A stretch of DNA of 64,000 bases from an uncultured Lachnoclostridium sp. (lineage in GTDB: Bacteria > Bacillota > Clostridia > Lachnospirales > Lachnospiraceae). The first letter of the stretch is position 1. Every line of letters starts with the position of its first letter. The translations under genes were made by a program, and so were the position numbers. Below the pieces are notes generated by a model. It made no database searches. It saw only the letters and a list, made by a program, of their open reading frames with translations, and was not told the origin of the DNA. Positions 56,747 to 64,000 of the stretch are shown piece after piece. The stretch is taken from positions 1 through 64,000 of the forward strand of contig CAMKRZ010000016.1 of the NCBI GenBank assembly GCA_946415315.1. Direction: 5' to 3'.

Positions 56747-59725
56747 TTACTTCTCACTCTCTTCTTTCAGGGCCGGTGTCTCCGCCGGTCCGAGATATGA
56801 CTTCATCGGTTCCTTCCCCTCCGGGTACACGACAACCTTCGTGAGCACCAGACCGGGCCCGAGGGCACAGACGGTCAGCGTGTTGACTCCGGCATGAAGC
56901 GCAACCGCAGTCTCCGTGCAGCGGTTGTTGTCGAGCACGCCCTTCGCCCAGTTGAAGCTGCCGTCGCCGATGCGGAACCCGCCCGCGACCATGTTGATCC
57001 TGCGCACGGGCTCGCCGTTCGCCGCGATCCCGGCGTACAACTCGGGAATCCGGCCCGCGGGGTTGCTCGGGTTGGTGTAGAGCCGCACGACGTAGTTGCC
57101 GTCGGCCGGCACCTCAAAGCGATACGTGACCGAGGGCGCCTCCCCTTCCTCGAAAAATGTATCCAGCGGGAACGCCTTGACGGCGGACAGCGTCCGCCCG
57201 TAATCCGGCAGGATCCGGAACCCGCCGGCCTTCGTGTCGGTCTTATACGCGAAGTGTTCCGCCTCAATGGATACGTAGCCGTACCACGACAATTCCTCGG
57301 GAAGATCCATTCCGCTCACCGGCACGCGCACCCGTGCCTTGCCCGCGGCAGCGTACACGATGATCTCGGGTATTGTATTTTCCGAAGCCTTGTTCGTGCC
57401 GGACTTGCTTGCGCCGGACTTACCCGCGCCGGACTTGCTTGCGCCGGACTTGCCGCAGAGTTCGCTCCGGTCCACCGTCACGGTGATCTCTGCGAGCTGC
57501 TCCGCACGGACAATGCCCTCGGTTTTCGAGACGGTGACCGCCTCGCTCGTCGTCTCGATGCGGTAGCGCACCGGCTTGGCGGAAGCCGTGCTGAGACGGA
57601 TGGACGCCTTTGTCTTCGCGGGGTCGAGGAACGCCGGAAGCGTCAGCACGCGGGCGGTCCAGGGAGTTCCCTCGGTATATTGATTCGTGCCGGGCACGGA
57701 GACGATAAGGCGCTCCTTGTCGGCAGGCTCGAACGTGTGAATGATCGGATTGCGGCACTCCTCCTCGCACCAGTTGCGGAAGCCGATGTGCTCGGACATG
57801 CCCATGCCGTACCATTTTCCGCCGTGGATCGTGTGGAGCTCCTCCGTGATCGCGCGGTCGCGGTCCATGCAGGCGCGGACCTCCTTCGCCAGAGCAAGCG
57901 CATGGGTGCTTCCCATCGCGGCGTACGCATGATTCAGCGTCGTGAGGAGCCACATGCGCTGAATGTTCAGGTTGGCCGTGAGCGGCAGGTACACAAGCTC
58001 ATAGTAGCCGAAGGCAGCCTCCTCCGTGATCTCGCAGCGCAGTTTCTCCGCAGCCTTCATCAGGCGGTCGCACTCCGCGAGCAGGTTCTCGCACTCGCCG
58101 TAGGCAAACGGCGCGTAGACGTCGTCATTCATCGCCTCCGTGCGGCGCGCGCTCGTGATCTTCGTGTAGCCGCGCAGAAGCTCCCCGATCTTCGCGCACT
58201 CGCGCCGATCCAGGATGCCCGCAAAATGGCGCGCCGCGAACTCCTTCGTGTACCGCACCGGGCTCTCCGTGTCGCTGCTTCCGTAACGGTCGTAGTCGTA
58301 GGCCATGTCCAGGAAGTACGCGAGCGGATATTCATTGCTGAAAATGTCGCCCACGTTGACGATCCAGAGCTCGCGGATGCCGTTGTCGTAGGCCGTGGTC
58401 ATCTGCTCCCACACCTTCGACAGGCAGGAGGTGTTGAACCACTCGTACGAGATCGGATAACCGTGATAATCAAAATGATAATACATGCCGTAGCCGCCCT
58501 TGTGACTGCGCATCTGCGCCGTCGGCAGCGTGCGTAGATTGCCGTAGTTGTCGTCGCAGAGCATCAGTGTGACGCCCTCGAGCTCGGGGTCACCCATCAG
58601 CCCCGGTGTCGTTTCGTCGCCGTAGAAATACGGCTCAACCTCCTTGTAGAGCGCCAGCATGCGGGGAACCTTGTCGAGGTCCTCGTTGACATTCTCGCGG
58701 ATCAGCCGGTTCTGCGTCTTCAGAACGCTCCGCAGCAGGTTGATGTTGTCCGCGAGCGTCGCCTCCCGGCCGAGAATGGCCGTGTCGGCCTCGCCGCGCA
58801 TACCCACGGTGATGACATTTTCAAAGCCGCCGCTTCTCTTCAGACCGTCCTCCCAGAAGCGCGTGATGCCCTTCTCGTTCGAGAGGAAATTCCACGCGTC
58901 GCCGTACACGGAATCCTTGCCGCGCACATGGCTGTACTCCTCGCCCTGGCGGCAGCACGGCTCGTGGTGGGACGCGCCCATGATGACGCCGAGTTCGTCC
59001 GCGAGGCGCGCATTTTCCAGGCCGGGACCGTCCTCGGGGAAGACCGCCGACCACATGGCAGGCCACAGGTAATTGCCCTTTAAGCGCAGCAACAGCTCGA
59101 AGACGTGCTCATAGACCTTCGCGTTAAACCCGCCGTAATTGCGGTTGCAGAAATTGCCGAACGCCGGCCACTCATCGTTGATGAAGAAACCGCGGTACCG
59201 CACCGACGGCTCCCCGGAGACGAAGTTGAAACCATCCTCCAGCGTGAACTCCGAAAGCCTCGCCGGCTTCATGTCGAGCCAGTCCGTAAACGGCGACACG
59301 CCGAGCATCTCCGAGAGGTGGAACAGCCCGTACACCGTGCCGCGCTTCTCGCTGCCCGCGATGACAAGCGCCGTCGGAAAATGCCCCTCTGCGCCGGCCG
59401 TGACCAGGCTTTTCGGACAGTTCTTCACAAGCGTAAAGGAGTACACCTCCCGCTTTCCCGCAATCTCCCTAAGATCGATCACGCCGGCCTCGCCGAGCGC
59501 TGCGATCAGCGCGCTCTTTCCCACAGTGCCGAACAATACCGGCATCGAGACAGACGACAGCTCCGCCGCTGCCGCGGAAAGCAGCTCCGGCTTCCGCCCG
59601 AACACCGCCTTCATATCCGCGGCTACCCGCTCCGCGATCCGGAGCACGCCGCTCCACTCGCCGTCACCGTACATAAGCGCGTTTCCGCCCGTTCTGATTG
59701 CTTTCGCTGAGATCGTATACGCCAT
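56747..59725 (-). CDS. GH115 xylan alpha-1,2-glucuronidase
   Basis: 992 residues from MAYTISAKAIR; AAAGGCGG lies five bases upstream. The family hallmark GFFINDEWPAFGNF is near residue 178, followed by NYLWPAMWSAVF, LGVIMGASHHEPC and YHFDYHGYPISYEWFNTS of the GH115 barrel. The C-terminal region has the beta-rich module with SIEAEHFAYKTD. These enzymes remove 4-O-methyl-glucuronic acid side chains from xylan. No signal peptide is present, so it acts on imported oligosaccharides in the cytoplasm. A short low-complexity insert of SKSGA/GKSGA units (about residues 765-785) looks like a recent repeat expansion. The GNAT gene follows in the same transcript. Confidence 0.92.
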   Translation of the reverse strand: MAYTISAKAIRTGGNALMYGDGEWSGVLRIAERVAADMKAVFGRKPELLSAAAAELSSVSMPVLFGTVGKSALIAALGEAGVIDLREIAGKREVYSFTLVKNCPKSLVTAGAEGHFPTALVIAGSEKRGTVYGLFHLSEMLGVSPFTDWLDMKPARLSEFTLEDGFNFVSGEPSVRYRGFFINDEWPAFGNFCNRNYGGFNAKVYEHVFELLLRLKGNYLWPAMWSAVFPEDGPGLENARLADELGVIMGASHHEPCCRQGEEYSHVRGKDSVYGDAWNFLSNEKGITRFWEDGLKRSGGFENVITVGMRGEADTAILGREATLADNINLLRSVLKTQNRLIRENVNEDLDKVPRMLALYKEVEPYFYGDETTPGLMGDPELEGVTLMLCDDNYGNLRTLPTAQMRSHKGGYGMYYHFDYHGYPISYEWFNTSCLSKVWEQMTTAYDNGIRELWIVNVGDIFSNEYPLAYFLDMAYDYDRYGSSDTESPVRYTKEFAARHFAGILDRRECAKIGELLRGYTKITSARRTEAMNDDVYAPFAYGECENLLAECDRLMKAAEKLRCEITEEAAFGYYELVYLPLTANLNIQRMWLLTTLNHAYAAMGSTHALALAKEVRACMDRDRAITEELHTIHGGKWYGMGMSEHIGFRNWCEEECRNPIIHTFEPADKERLIVSVPGTNQYTEGTPWTARVLTLPAFLDPAKTKASIRLSTASAKPVRYRIETTSEAVTVSKTEGIVRAEQLAEITVTVDRSELCGKSGASKSGAGKSGASKSGTNKASENTIPEIIVYAAAGKARVRVPVSGMDLPEELSWYGYVSIEAEHFAYKTDTKAGGFRILPDYGRTLSAVKAFPLDTFFEEGEAPSVTYRFEVPADGNYVVRLYTNPSNPAGRIPELYAGIAANGEPVRRINMVAGGFRIGDGSFNWAKGVLDNNRCTETAVALHAGVNTLTVCALGPGLVLTKVVVYPEGKEPMKSYLGPAETPALKEESEK

Positions 59726-59783
59726 ATTTTCCGCCTTTCCGAATTGCAAAACCGTCCTGTTCCGCAAAACGCAAAAAATTATA

Positions 59784-59817
59784 TTGACAAATATCAATAT
59801 TGAATGTATTATTCAAT
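59784..59817 (+). promoter_or_regulatory. Promoter with ArsR-type operator
   Basis: TTGACA (59784-59789), 17-bp spacer, TATTAT (59807-59812). A perfect inverted repeat ATTGAAT-GTATT-ATTCAAT (59799-59817) covers the -10 box, the usual layout for ArsR-family autorepression. Confidence 0.7.
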
Positions 59818-59906
59818 TCGATAACCATCTAATTGCATGTATGGAGGGATGATGATCATTGATGCTTATTATAACAAACATAATAAAGGATAGACAAGGA
59901 GAAACC

Positions 59907-60248
59907 ATGAACAAAGAAGAATTTTACGAATTCCTGGAGAACAGGAAACAGACCGTTCAGGCGGAGATTCAGACGCTTTCCGCTGATGGAAGAACCGATG
60001 AGGCGAACATCCTGAAAGCCAAATATAACGTTTACGACATCGGCAAGGCGGTTTTCGGCGCCACGGAGAAACAGGCCGGAGACGCGGTCGCGACTGCGTT
60101 TCCCGCTGCCTTTACGAAGATCAGCAGCAGCTGGCAGGTGTCGCTCGACCAGGCGAAAGCGCATGATGACAACCGCAAGATCCTGATCGAGGAAGCCAAG
60201 CTCTCGGCGGTTTCCGAGATCACCGCGAAATTTGCGGCGTTCATCTGA
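59907..60248 (+). CDS. Small helical protein paired with ArsR regulator
   Basis: 113 residues from MNKEEFYEFLENRKQTV; AAGGAGA lies before the ATG. It is predicted all-helical and soluble (VQAEIQTLSADGRTDEANIL, KISSSWQVSLDQAKAHDD). The ArsR gene starts 13 bp after its stop and both share the promoter with the ArsR-type operator, so it belongs to the regulator's operon. It could be an effector, chaperone or sensor of the unknown signal. Family not recognised. Confidence 0.7.
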   Translation: MNKEEFYEFLENRKQTVQAEIQTLSADGRTDEANILKAKYNVYDIGKAVFGATEKQAGDAVATAFPAAFTKISSSWQVSLDQAKAHDDNRKILIEEAKLSAVSEITAKFAAFI

Positions 60249-60261
60249 TCGGAGGTGCACG

Positions 60262-60816
60262 ATGACAGAACTGCAGGCGATCAGCCTATTCAAATGCCTT
60301 GCGGACAAATCCCGCATCCAGATCCTGAAATCTCTCATGGAGGAGGACATGTATGTGGAGCGACTGTCGGAGCGACTCGGCCTGACACCGGCCACGATCT
60401 CCTTCCACCTGAAGAAACTGGTGGATGCCGGCGCGGTGAAGTCCCGCAAGGAACAGTACTACACGATCTACGCGATCAACGGGGACGTATTCAACGTTTC
60501 CATCCTGGACATTCTGAAGGAACAGTCCGAGGAGAAGAAGCTGCTCGACGAACGCGACGAAGCCTACCGCCGGAAGGTTATCGAAGCATTTTTCGAGTAC
60601 GGAAAACTCAAAAGCATCCCTTCACAGCGCAAGAAAGAGCTTATCGTACTTCAGGAGATCGCCAAGTCCTTTGAGGACGGCCGTGAGTACACCGAGCGCG
60701 AGATCAATCTCATCATCGCGGAGTACCACGATGACTTCTGCACGATCCGGCGCGATATGATCGCCGAGAAACTGCTGGCGCGCGAGAACGGCATTTACCG
60801 TAAGATCGGGAATTGA
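60262..60816 (+). CDS. ArsR-family regulator with DUF2087 domain
   Basis: 184 residues from MTELQAISLFKCLADKSRI; GGAGGT lies five bases upstream, so the longer in-frame start at 60232 is not used. The N-terminal winged helix has LSERLGLTPATISFHLKKLV as recognition part. No CxC metal site is visible in it. The C-terminal DUF2087 domain is recognisable (GKLKSIPSQRKKELIVLQEI, EYTEREINLIIAEYHDDFCT, IRRDMIAEKLLARENGIYRK). It probably represses its own operon via the inverted repeat over the promoter. The 3' end is embedded in a 22-bp repeat. Confidence 0.88.
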   Translation: MTELQAISLFKCLADKSRIQILKSLMEEDMYVERLSERLGLTPATISFHLKKLVDAGAVKSRKEQYYTIYAINGDVFNVSILDILKEQSEEKKLLDERDEAYRRKVIEAFFEYGKLKSIPSQRKKELIVLQEIAKSFEDGREYTEREINLIIAEYHDDFCTIRRDMIAEKLLARENGIYRKIGN

Positions 60817-60890
60817 TTTTCGAAAGATCGGAAACTGATTCCCGAAAGATCAAGAATTAATCTGCAAAGAACCGAAATTGATTTACGAAA
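60804..60890. repeat. 22-bp imperfect tandem repeat spanning the arsR stop codon
   Basis: Four units start near 60804, 60826, 60848 and 60869 (GATCGG or GATCAA, then an AATTGATT-like core and CGAAA). The first unit encodes the last residues and stop of the regulator; later units are non-coding copies reaching the tRNA-Tyr gene. Confidence 0.65.
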
Positions 60891-60892
60891 AA

Positions 60893-60974
60893 TGGGCAGA
60901 GTTGGACTCGAACCAACGAAGACCGAAGTCAACGGTTTTACAGACCGCTGCAATTGCCGCTATGCGACCTGCCC
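60893..60974 (-). tRNA. tRNA-Tyr (GTA)
   Basis: Acceptor GGGCAGG pairs with TCTGCCC; anticodon loop CTGTAAA (anticodon GTA) on stem GCGGT/ACCGT; long variable arm as in type II tRNAs; T-loop TTCGAGT. No CCA encoded. Confidence 0.93.
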
Positions 60975-60978
60975 GGAA

Positions 60979-61051
60979 TGACCCCTGCGGGACTTGAACC
61001 CGACATTTGCAACTTGAGAGGCTGCCGTCCTTACCATTAGACGAAGGGGCC
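60979..61051 (-). tRNA. tRNA-Glu (CTC)
   Basis: Acceptor GGCCCCT pairs with AGGGGTC; anticodon loop CTCTCAA on stem GCAGC/GTTGC gives anticodon CTC; T-loop TTCAAGT. No CCA encoded. Confidence 0.92.
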
Positions 61052-61055
61052 GAAA

Positions 61056-61128
61056 TGATCCCAACGGGACTTGAACCCGGTATCTCCGACGTGAAAGGCC
61101 GGCGTCCTGACCATTAGACTATGGGACC
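61056..61128 (-). tRNA. tRNA-Glu (TTC)
   Basis: Acceptor GGTCCCA pairs with TGGGATC; anticodon loop CTTTCAC on stem CCGGC/GTCGG gives anticodon TTC. No CCA encoded. Confidence 0.92.
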
Positions 61129-61132
61129 GTGT

Positions 61133-61166
61133 GGAGTCGGTACGGAAAATGTGCCGGCTCCTTTTT
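61133..61166 (+). terminator. Plus-strand terminator facing the tRNA block
   Basis: GGAGTCGGTAC (61133-61143) pairs with GTGCCGGCTCC (61151-61161) using two U-G pairs that work only in the plus-strand RNA, followed by TTTTT. It would end arsR read-through that runs antisense across three tRNA genes. Confidence 0.6.
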
Positions 61167-61171
61167 GGTTG

Positions 61172-61426
61172 TTACGCACTTCTCTGTGCCCCCGCATTCG
61201 CATCCACGGCGATGATGTCGTCCATGGACACGCCGAAGATCACTGCCAGCGCGACGAGGTTGTCGAGCGTAGGCATCGCGGTTCCGCGCTGCCACTTGTA
61301 GATCGCCTGAGGGGTCGCGAAGCCGAAGATGGCCTGCAGATCCCTGACCGTCAACCCGGCGCTCTTTCTCAGGCTGACAATGTTTCTTCCTGTAGCTGCC
61401 ATATCGATAGCAGGTATAGCTCTCAT
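61172..61426 (-). CDS. XRE-family DNA-binding protein
   Basis: 84 residues from MRAIPAIDMAATGRNIVSL; GGAGG lies five bases upstream, excluding the longer start at 61465. One helix-turn-helix of the Cro/C1 type covers residues about 10-70 (SLRKSAGLTVRDLQAIFGFA, then TPQAIYKWQRGTAMPTLDNL). No other domain. It starts 42 bp after the rtcB stop on the same strand, so the two are probably co-transcribed and this protein may control rtcB or the tRNA block. Confidence 0.85.
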   Translation of the reverse strand: MRAIPAIDMAATGRNIVSLRKSAGLTVRDLQAIFGFATPQAIYKWQRGTAMPTLDNLVALAVIFGVSMDDIIAVDANAGAQRSA

Positions 61427-61468
61427 GATATCCTCCGTTCCGGCTTCCCGGAGCAGAGGATACACCCT

Positions 61469-62683
61469 CTACTCGGAAGCCTTAAAGTTGTAAACAGGTT
61501 TCATGACGTCGATGACATCCACAGATTCCCGGATGACATCGATGATGTCCCCGAGGCTCTTGTATGCCATCGGCGCCTCGTCCAATGTATTTTCGTTGAT
61601 GGAAGTGGTGTACACACCCTCCATCGTCTTTCGGTATTCGTCCATGCTCAGCGTGCTCTTCGCCCTGGCTCTGGACATGATCCTCCCGGCACCGTGCGGA
61701 GCGGAATAGTTCCACTCCGGATTGCCCTTGCCGATCGCAAGAATACTTCCGTCCCTCATATTAATCGGAATCAGCACTTTCTCACCACTGTGGGCCGCTA
61801 TTGCGCCCTTTCTCAAAATCATTTCTTCTGTATCGATATAATTATGAATCGTGTGGAAGCTCTCGCCGCCGGTCAGGCCGGTGCGTTCCAGAAGGATTTC
61901 GGCCATTTTCTCTCTGCTTCGTCTCGCGAATTCCTGGCAGATCTCCACGTCATGGAGATACTCCTCCAGGTATTTTCCGGACAGATAGCACAGGTCTTCC
62001 GGCATGCTCGGTTCGCTCTCATAAACCTGCCAGTGGAGTTGCGCGAGCGCCCCTTGTATTTCATTCTTACGTCCCATCTCCTTGTAGGTTCTGATGATCT
62101 CATCGCGCTTCTGCAGGTACCCGTCATAGCCCCTGTCCAGATTGATTGCGAGTTTCTGGTAGAACTCCGCCACCTGCTTGCCGAGATTGCGGGAACCGGA
62201 GTGAATGATGAGATACCTGGTGCCGTCGGCGGCTTCATCAATCTCAATAAAATGATTGCCTCCGCCCAGCGTGCCAAGCGATCTCTCCAGTCTCTTCGCT
62301 TCCTTCAGTTCACGATAGCAGGCAAGCCCTGTCAGATCAAAATGCTCCTGTCTGCCTTCCCACACATTCATTCCCGAGGGGATGAAATGCGCGGCCTCGT
62401 CAAACTTCGCAAAATCGATCTCCGCCGTACCGAGATTTACCGTGTACATTCCGCAGCCGATATCGACGCCTACCACGTTGGGAACCGCTTTATCAAGAAT
62501 CGTCATAGTCGTTCCAATGGTGCAGCCTTTACCGGCGTGGACGTCAGGCATGATCCGGATCTTCGATCCTTCCGTCATCGCGTAATCGCACATGCGTCGG
62601 ATCTGCTCTATGGCTTCGTCCTCCACTACTCTTGCGTAGCAGATCGCCGTATTCACTTTTCCTTTGATCTCCAAAATGTCCAT
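61469..62683 (-). CDS. rtcB: RNA-splicing ligase RtcB
   Basis: 404 residues from MDILEIKGKVNTAICYARV; AGGACGAGG precedes the ATG. Signature segments are intact: IMPDVHAGKGCTIGTTM, GVDIGCGMYTV (metal-binding Cys), GGGNHFIEID, HSGSRNLGK and APHGAGRIMSRARAK with the His that is guanylylated (about residue 331). RtcB joins RNA 2',3'-cyclic phosphate or 3'-phosphate ends to 5'-OH ends with GTP and Mn2+, healing tRNA cut by anticodon nucleases. It is bracketed by tRNA-Lys upstream (36 bp) and an XRE gene plus three tRNAs downstream, all on the same strand. No archease gene is seen. Confidence 0.95.
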   Translation of the reverse strand: MDILEIKGKVNTAICYARVVEDEAIEQIRRMCDYAMTEGSKIRIMPDVHAGKGCTIGTTMTILDKAVPNVVGVDIGCGMYTVNLGTAEIDFAKFDEAAHFIPSGMNVWEGRQEHFDLTGLACYRELKEAKRLERSLGTLGGGNHFIEIDEAADGTRYLIIHSGSRNLGKQVAEFYQKLAINLDRGYDGYLQKRDEIIRTYKEMGRKNEIQGALAQLHWQVYESEPSMPEDLCYLSGKYLEEYLHDVEICQEFARRSREKMAEILLERTGLTGGESFHTIHNYIDTEEMILRKGAIAAHSGEKVLIPINMRDGSILAIGKGNPEWNYSAPHGAGRIMSRARAKSTLSMDEYRKTMEGVYTTSINENTLDEAPMAYKSLGDIIDVIRESVDVIDVMKPVYNFKASE

Positions 62684-62718
62684 TTTTCCTCGTCCTTTCT
62701 TACGAATACATTGAACAA

Positions 62719-62791
62719 TACTCCGTAGGCGATTCGAACGCCTAAAGTTCTGATTAAAAGTCAGATGCTCTGTCCGTTGAGCTAACGGAGT
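62719..62791 (-). tRNA. tRNA-Lys (TTT)
   Basis: Acceptor ACTCCGT pairs with ACGGAGT; anticodon loop CTTTTAA on stem TCTGA/TCAGA gives anticodon TTT; T-loop TTCGAAT. The 5' base is A, uncommon but paired. It ends 36 bp before rtcB. Confidence 0.92.
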
Positions 62792-62792
62792 A

Positions 62793-62830
62793 AAACAAAA
62801 GACCGCCTGCCTCATACAAGGTAAGCGGTC
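62793..62830 (-). terminator. Terminator before tRNA-Lys
   Basis: GACCGCCTGCCT (62801-62812) pairs with AGGTAAGCGGTC (62819-62830) with a mismatch and a G-U type pair; the minus-strand exit is TTTTGTTTT. Confidence 0.75.
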
Positions 62831-62881
62831 CGCGAACATGCCATTTATATGCTTCCGTCCGTCCCTGCGACGGACCTTCTG

Positions 62882-63013
62882 CTAAGCAACATTTTCTCGC
62901 AAATGCTCAGTCTTATATGAACGCATCAAAACCAATCCCCGTCCGAAATCTTCTTCGAACCGCGATTCATAGCTTTTCTCATAAAGACCGTAAAAGCGAG
63001 TCATCGTTGCCAT
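62882..63013 (-). CDS. Small 43-residue protein, possible
   Basis: MATMTRFYGLYEKSYESRFE to the C-terminus HLRENVA. ATG at 63013 is seven bases after AAAGGAAG. A promoter GTGACA (63092-63097), 17 bp, TAAGAT (63069-63074) precedes it, and a terminator lies 50 bp after the stop, which together support a real transcript. The product is charged and helical with no known motif. The longer in-frame start at 63139 lies upstream of that promoter. Confidence 0.45.
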   Translation of the reverse strand: MATMTRFYGLYEKSYESRFEEDFGRGLVLMRSYKTEHLRENVA

Positions 63014-63157
63014 GTCCATTCTTCCTTTCCGGGAGCGCACAATCGCTCCGCTCATCTTTTCGATCGCTATCTTAGCACACATTTTCCGAGTTGTCACTAT
63101 ACTTGTGGTATAAATTCGCGGAAAATCCTTCCCGGGCAACGCCGCGCCACCCGCCTT

Positions 63158-64000
63158 TCAGCCGACCGGCCTCAGATTCAGGATCATCGAGATGAACATC
63201 TTGATGTCGTCGATCTCGCCCTGTACCTTGGCCATCTCCTGGTCAATGTCAATCTTGCCGACATCGATATTCTGGTCAAACACGTTCTTGCCGGGCTCGT
63301 TGAACGCGAGGATCACGCGGTTTCCGATCACGTTCATGGCGATGCTCTCGTACTTGCCGGCCAGGACCTGCAGGCGCTCCATCATGTGCGGCGTGATCAG
63401 GTAGAACGCATCGAGCTGCACCAACGAGAACACGTCGAAGACGTTGTTGAACTGCATGTCCTCGAGCTCCACGCGGTACTGCTTCTCCTCGTTGCGGCTG
63501 AGCGGGCGGTGCTTGAACTTCCTGCTGAAGACCGACACGGTGTTGACCAGCTTGTTCGGAAAATCAAACACCATCATTCGGCCCTCGAAGTACGTCTCGG
63601 ACCGACTGCTGTCACTCGACTTATCGACGTCCACCAGACGCACCTCTGCGACCTCAAAATTGATGCCCGCGTACGTGGCGCGGATATAGTCCTCGGACCA
63701 GAAGCTGTTGCCCATCAGGCAGAGCCCGAAACTCTTGACATTCTCCGATGAAAAACCGTTGTTCGGCTCGTAGACCACGTTCTGAAAATTGTTGACCAGC
63801 GGCTCCCGGACGAACGCATCCTTGTACAGTCCCTTCATCTCCGCTCTGAGTTTGGAAACTTTCCAGCATATGAACAGAAGGACCGCAATGCCGAGCGGCG
63901 GGATGAACAGAAGAAACACCGCGAACACCATGCGCAGCATCCATCGGTTGGTCGCATTCCTCTTCTCCTGCAGCTTGATCATCGCTTCGTTGGACGTTCT
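63158..64000 (-). CDS. DUF3137 family membrane protein (5' end likely outside window)
   Basis: At least 274 residues; the frame is open to base 64000 and the first ATG inside the window (63982) has no ribosome binding site, so the true start is probably upstream. Two adjacent hydrophobic stretches (MLRMVFAVFLLFIPPLGIAV, LLFICWK) form a hairpin anchor. The soluble domain has ATYAGINFEVAEVRLVDVD, FEGRMMVFDF and FDVFSLVQLDAFYLITPHMM, matching the DUF3137 pattern. Family members are often encoded next to LemA proteins; no lemA is visible here but it could lie just outside. Function unknown. Confidence 0.75.
   Translation of the reverse strand, partial: RTSNEAMIKLQEKRNATNRWMLRMVFAVFLLFIPPLGIAVLLFICWKVSKLRAEMKGLYKDAFVREPLVNNFQNVVYEPNNGFSSENVKSFGLCLMGNSFWSEDYIRATYAGINFEVAEVRLVDVDKSSDSSRSETYFEGRMMVFDFPNKLVNTVSVFSRKFKHRPLSRNEEKQYRVELEDMQFNNVFDVFSLVQLDAFYLITPHMMERLQVLAGKYESIAMNVIGNRVILAFNEPGKNVFDQNIDVGKIDIDQEMAKVQGEIDDIKMFISMILNLRPVG

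Overview
The window looks like a chromosomal segment of an anaerobic Gram-positive Clostridia, most probably a Lachnospiraceae-type gut fibre degrader. The evidence is strong GGAGG-type ribosome binding sites, two T-box leaders (ileS, proS), many lipoproteins, a type-3 ProRS, an oligopeptide ABC system, glycogen phosphorylase, an FGGY sugar kinase and a GH115 xylan alpha-glucuronidase. No phage, IS element, rRNA or CRISPR array was recognised. Species assignment is inference.

Layout. 1-9.4 kb (minus strand): a partial secreted repeat protein, glgP, and a sugar ABC operon (lipoprotein, binding protein, two permeases). 9.5-15.5 kb (minus): FGGY kinase, a Nudix-HD fusion with a tandem-repeat linker, a second Nudix, a cell-wall amidase and a nuclease-like protein, then an 85-bp hairpin-repeat array. 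16.4-24 kb (minus): ileS with T-box, a YD-like lipoprotein, a radical SAM activase, a Cys-rich protein and a pair of paralogous membrane proteins. 24.3-28.7 kb (plus): BACON metallopeptidase, T-box-proS, MATE exporter. 28.8-34 kb (minus): anti-sigma/ECF pair, small genes, UPF0340 protein, cytidylate-kinase-like protein and CBS-type pyrophosphatase, the last with a 35-bp repeat array in its leader. 34.6-36.4 kb: pepF. 36.5-37.4 kb: a nine-unit, 84-bp hairpin array between two near-identical terminators. 37.4-43.3 kb (minus): dipeptide/oligopeptide ABC operon whose permease C and both ATPases are one polypeptide, with two mutually inverted GC-rich repeat arrays between the binding protein and the permease gene. 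43.5-46.7 kb (plus): DUF2927 lipoprotein, membrane protein, asd. 46.8-50 kb (minus): clpB and an orphan double-glycine leader peptide. 50.1-54 kb (plus): large lipoprotein and corA. 54-59.7 kb (minus): a long sigma factor, GNAT, GH115. 59.8-64 kb: small protein plus ArsR/DUF2087 regulator (plus), then a minus-strand block tRNA-Lys, rtcB, XRE, tRNA-Glu, tRNA-Glu, tRNA-Tyr, and a DUF3137 protein cut by the window end.

Functional themes are plant-polysaccharide and glycogen use (sugar ABC, kinase, GH115, glgP), peptide uptake and cleavage (opp system, pepF), tRNA charging and RNA repair (ileS, proS, rtcB with tRNAs) and envelope stress signalling (ECF/anti-sigma, long sigma). The most unusual property of the window is its density of non-coding tandem repeats, with periods of 22, 34, 35, about 54, about 61, 84 and 85 bp. 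The 84- and 85-bp arrays share one architecture, an inverted-repeat hairpin followed by an ACAGGTA element, and are the best candidates for something undescribed. All calls were made by eye from sequence; no database search was run.
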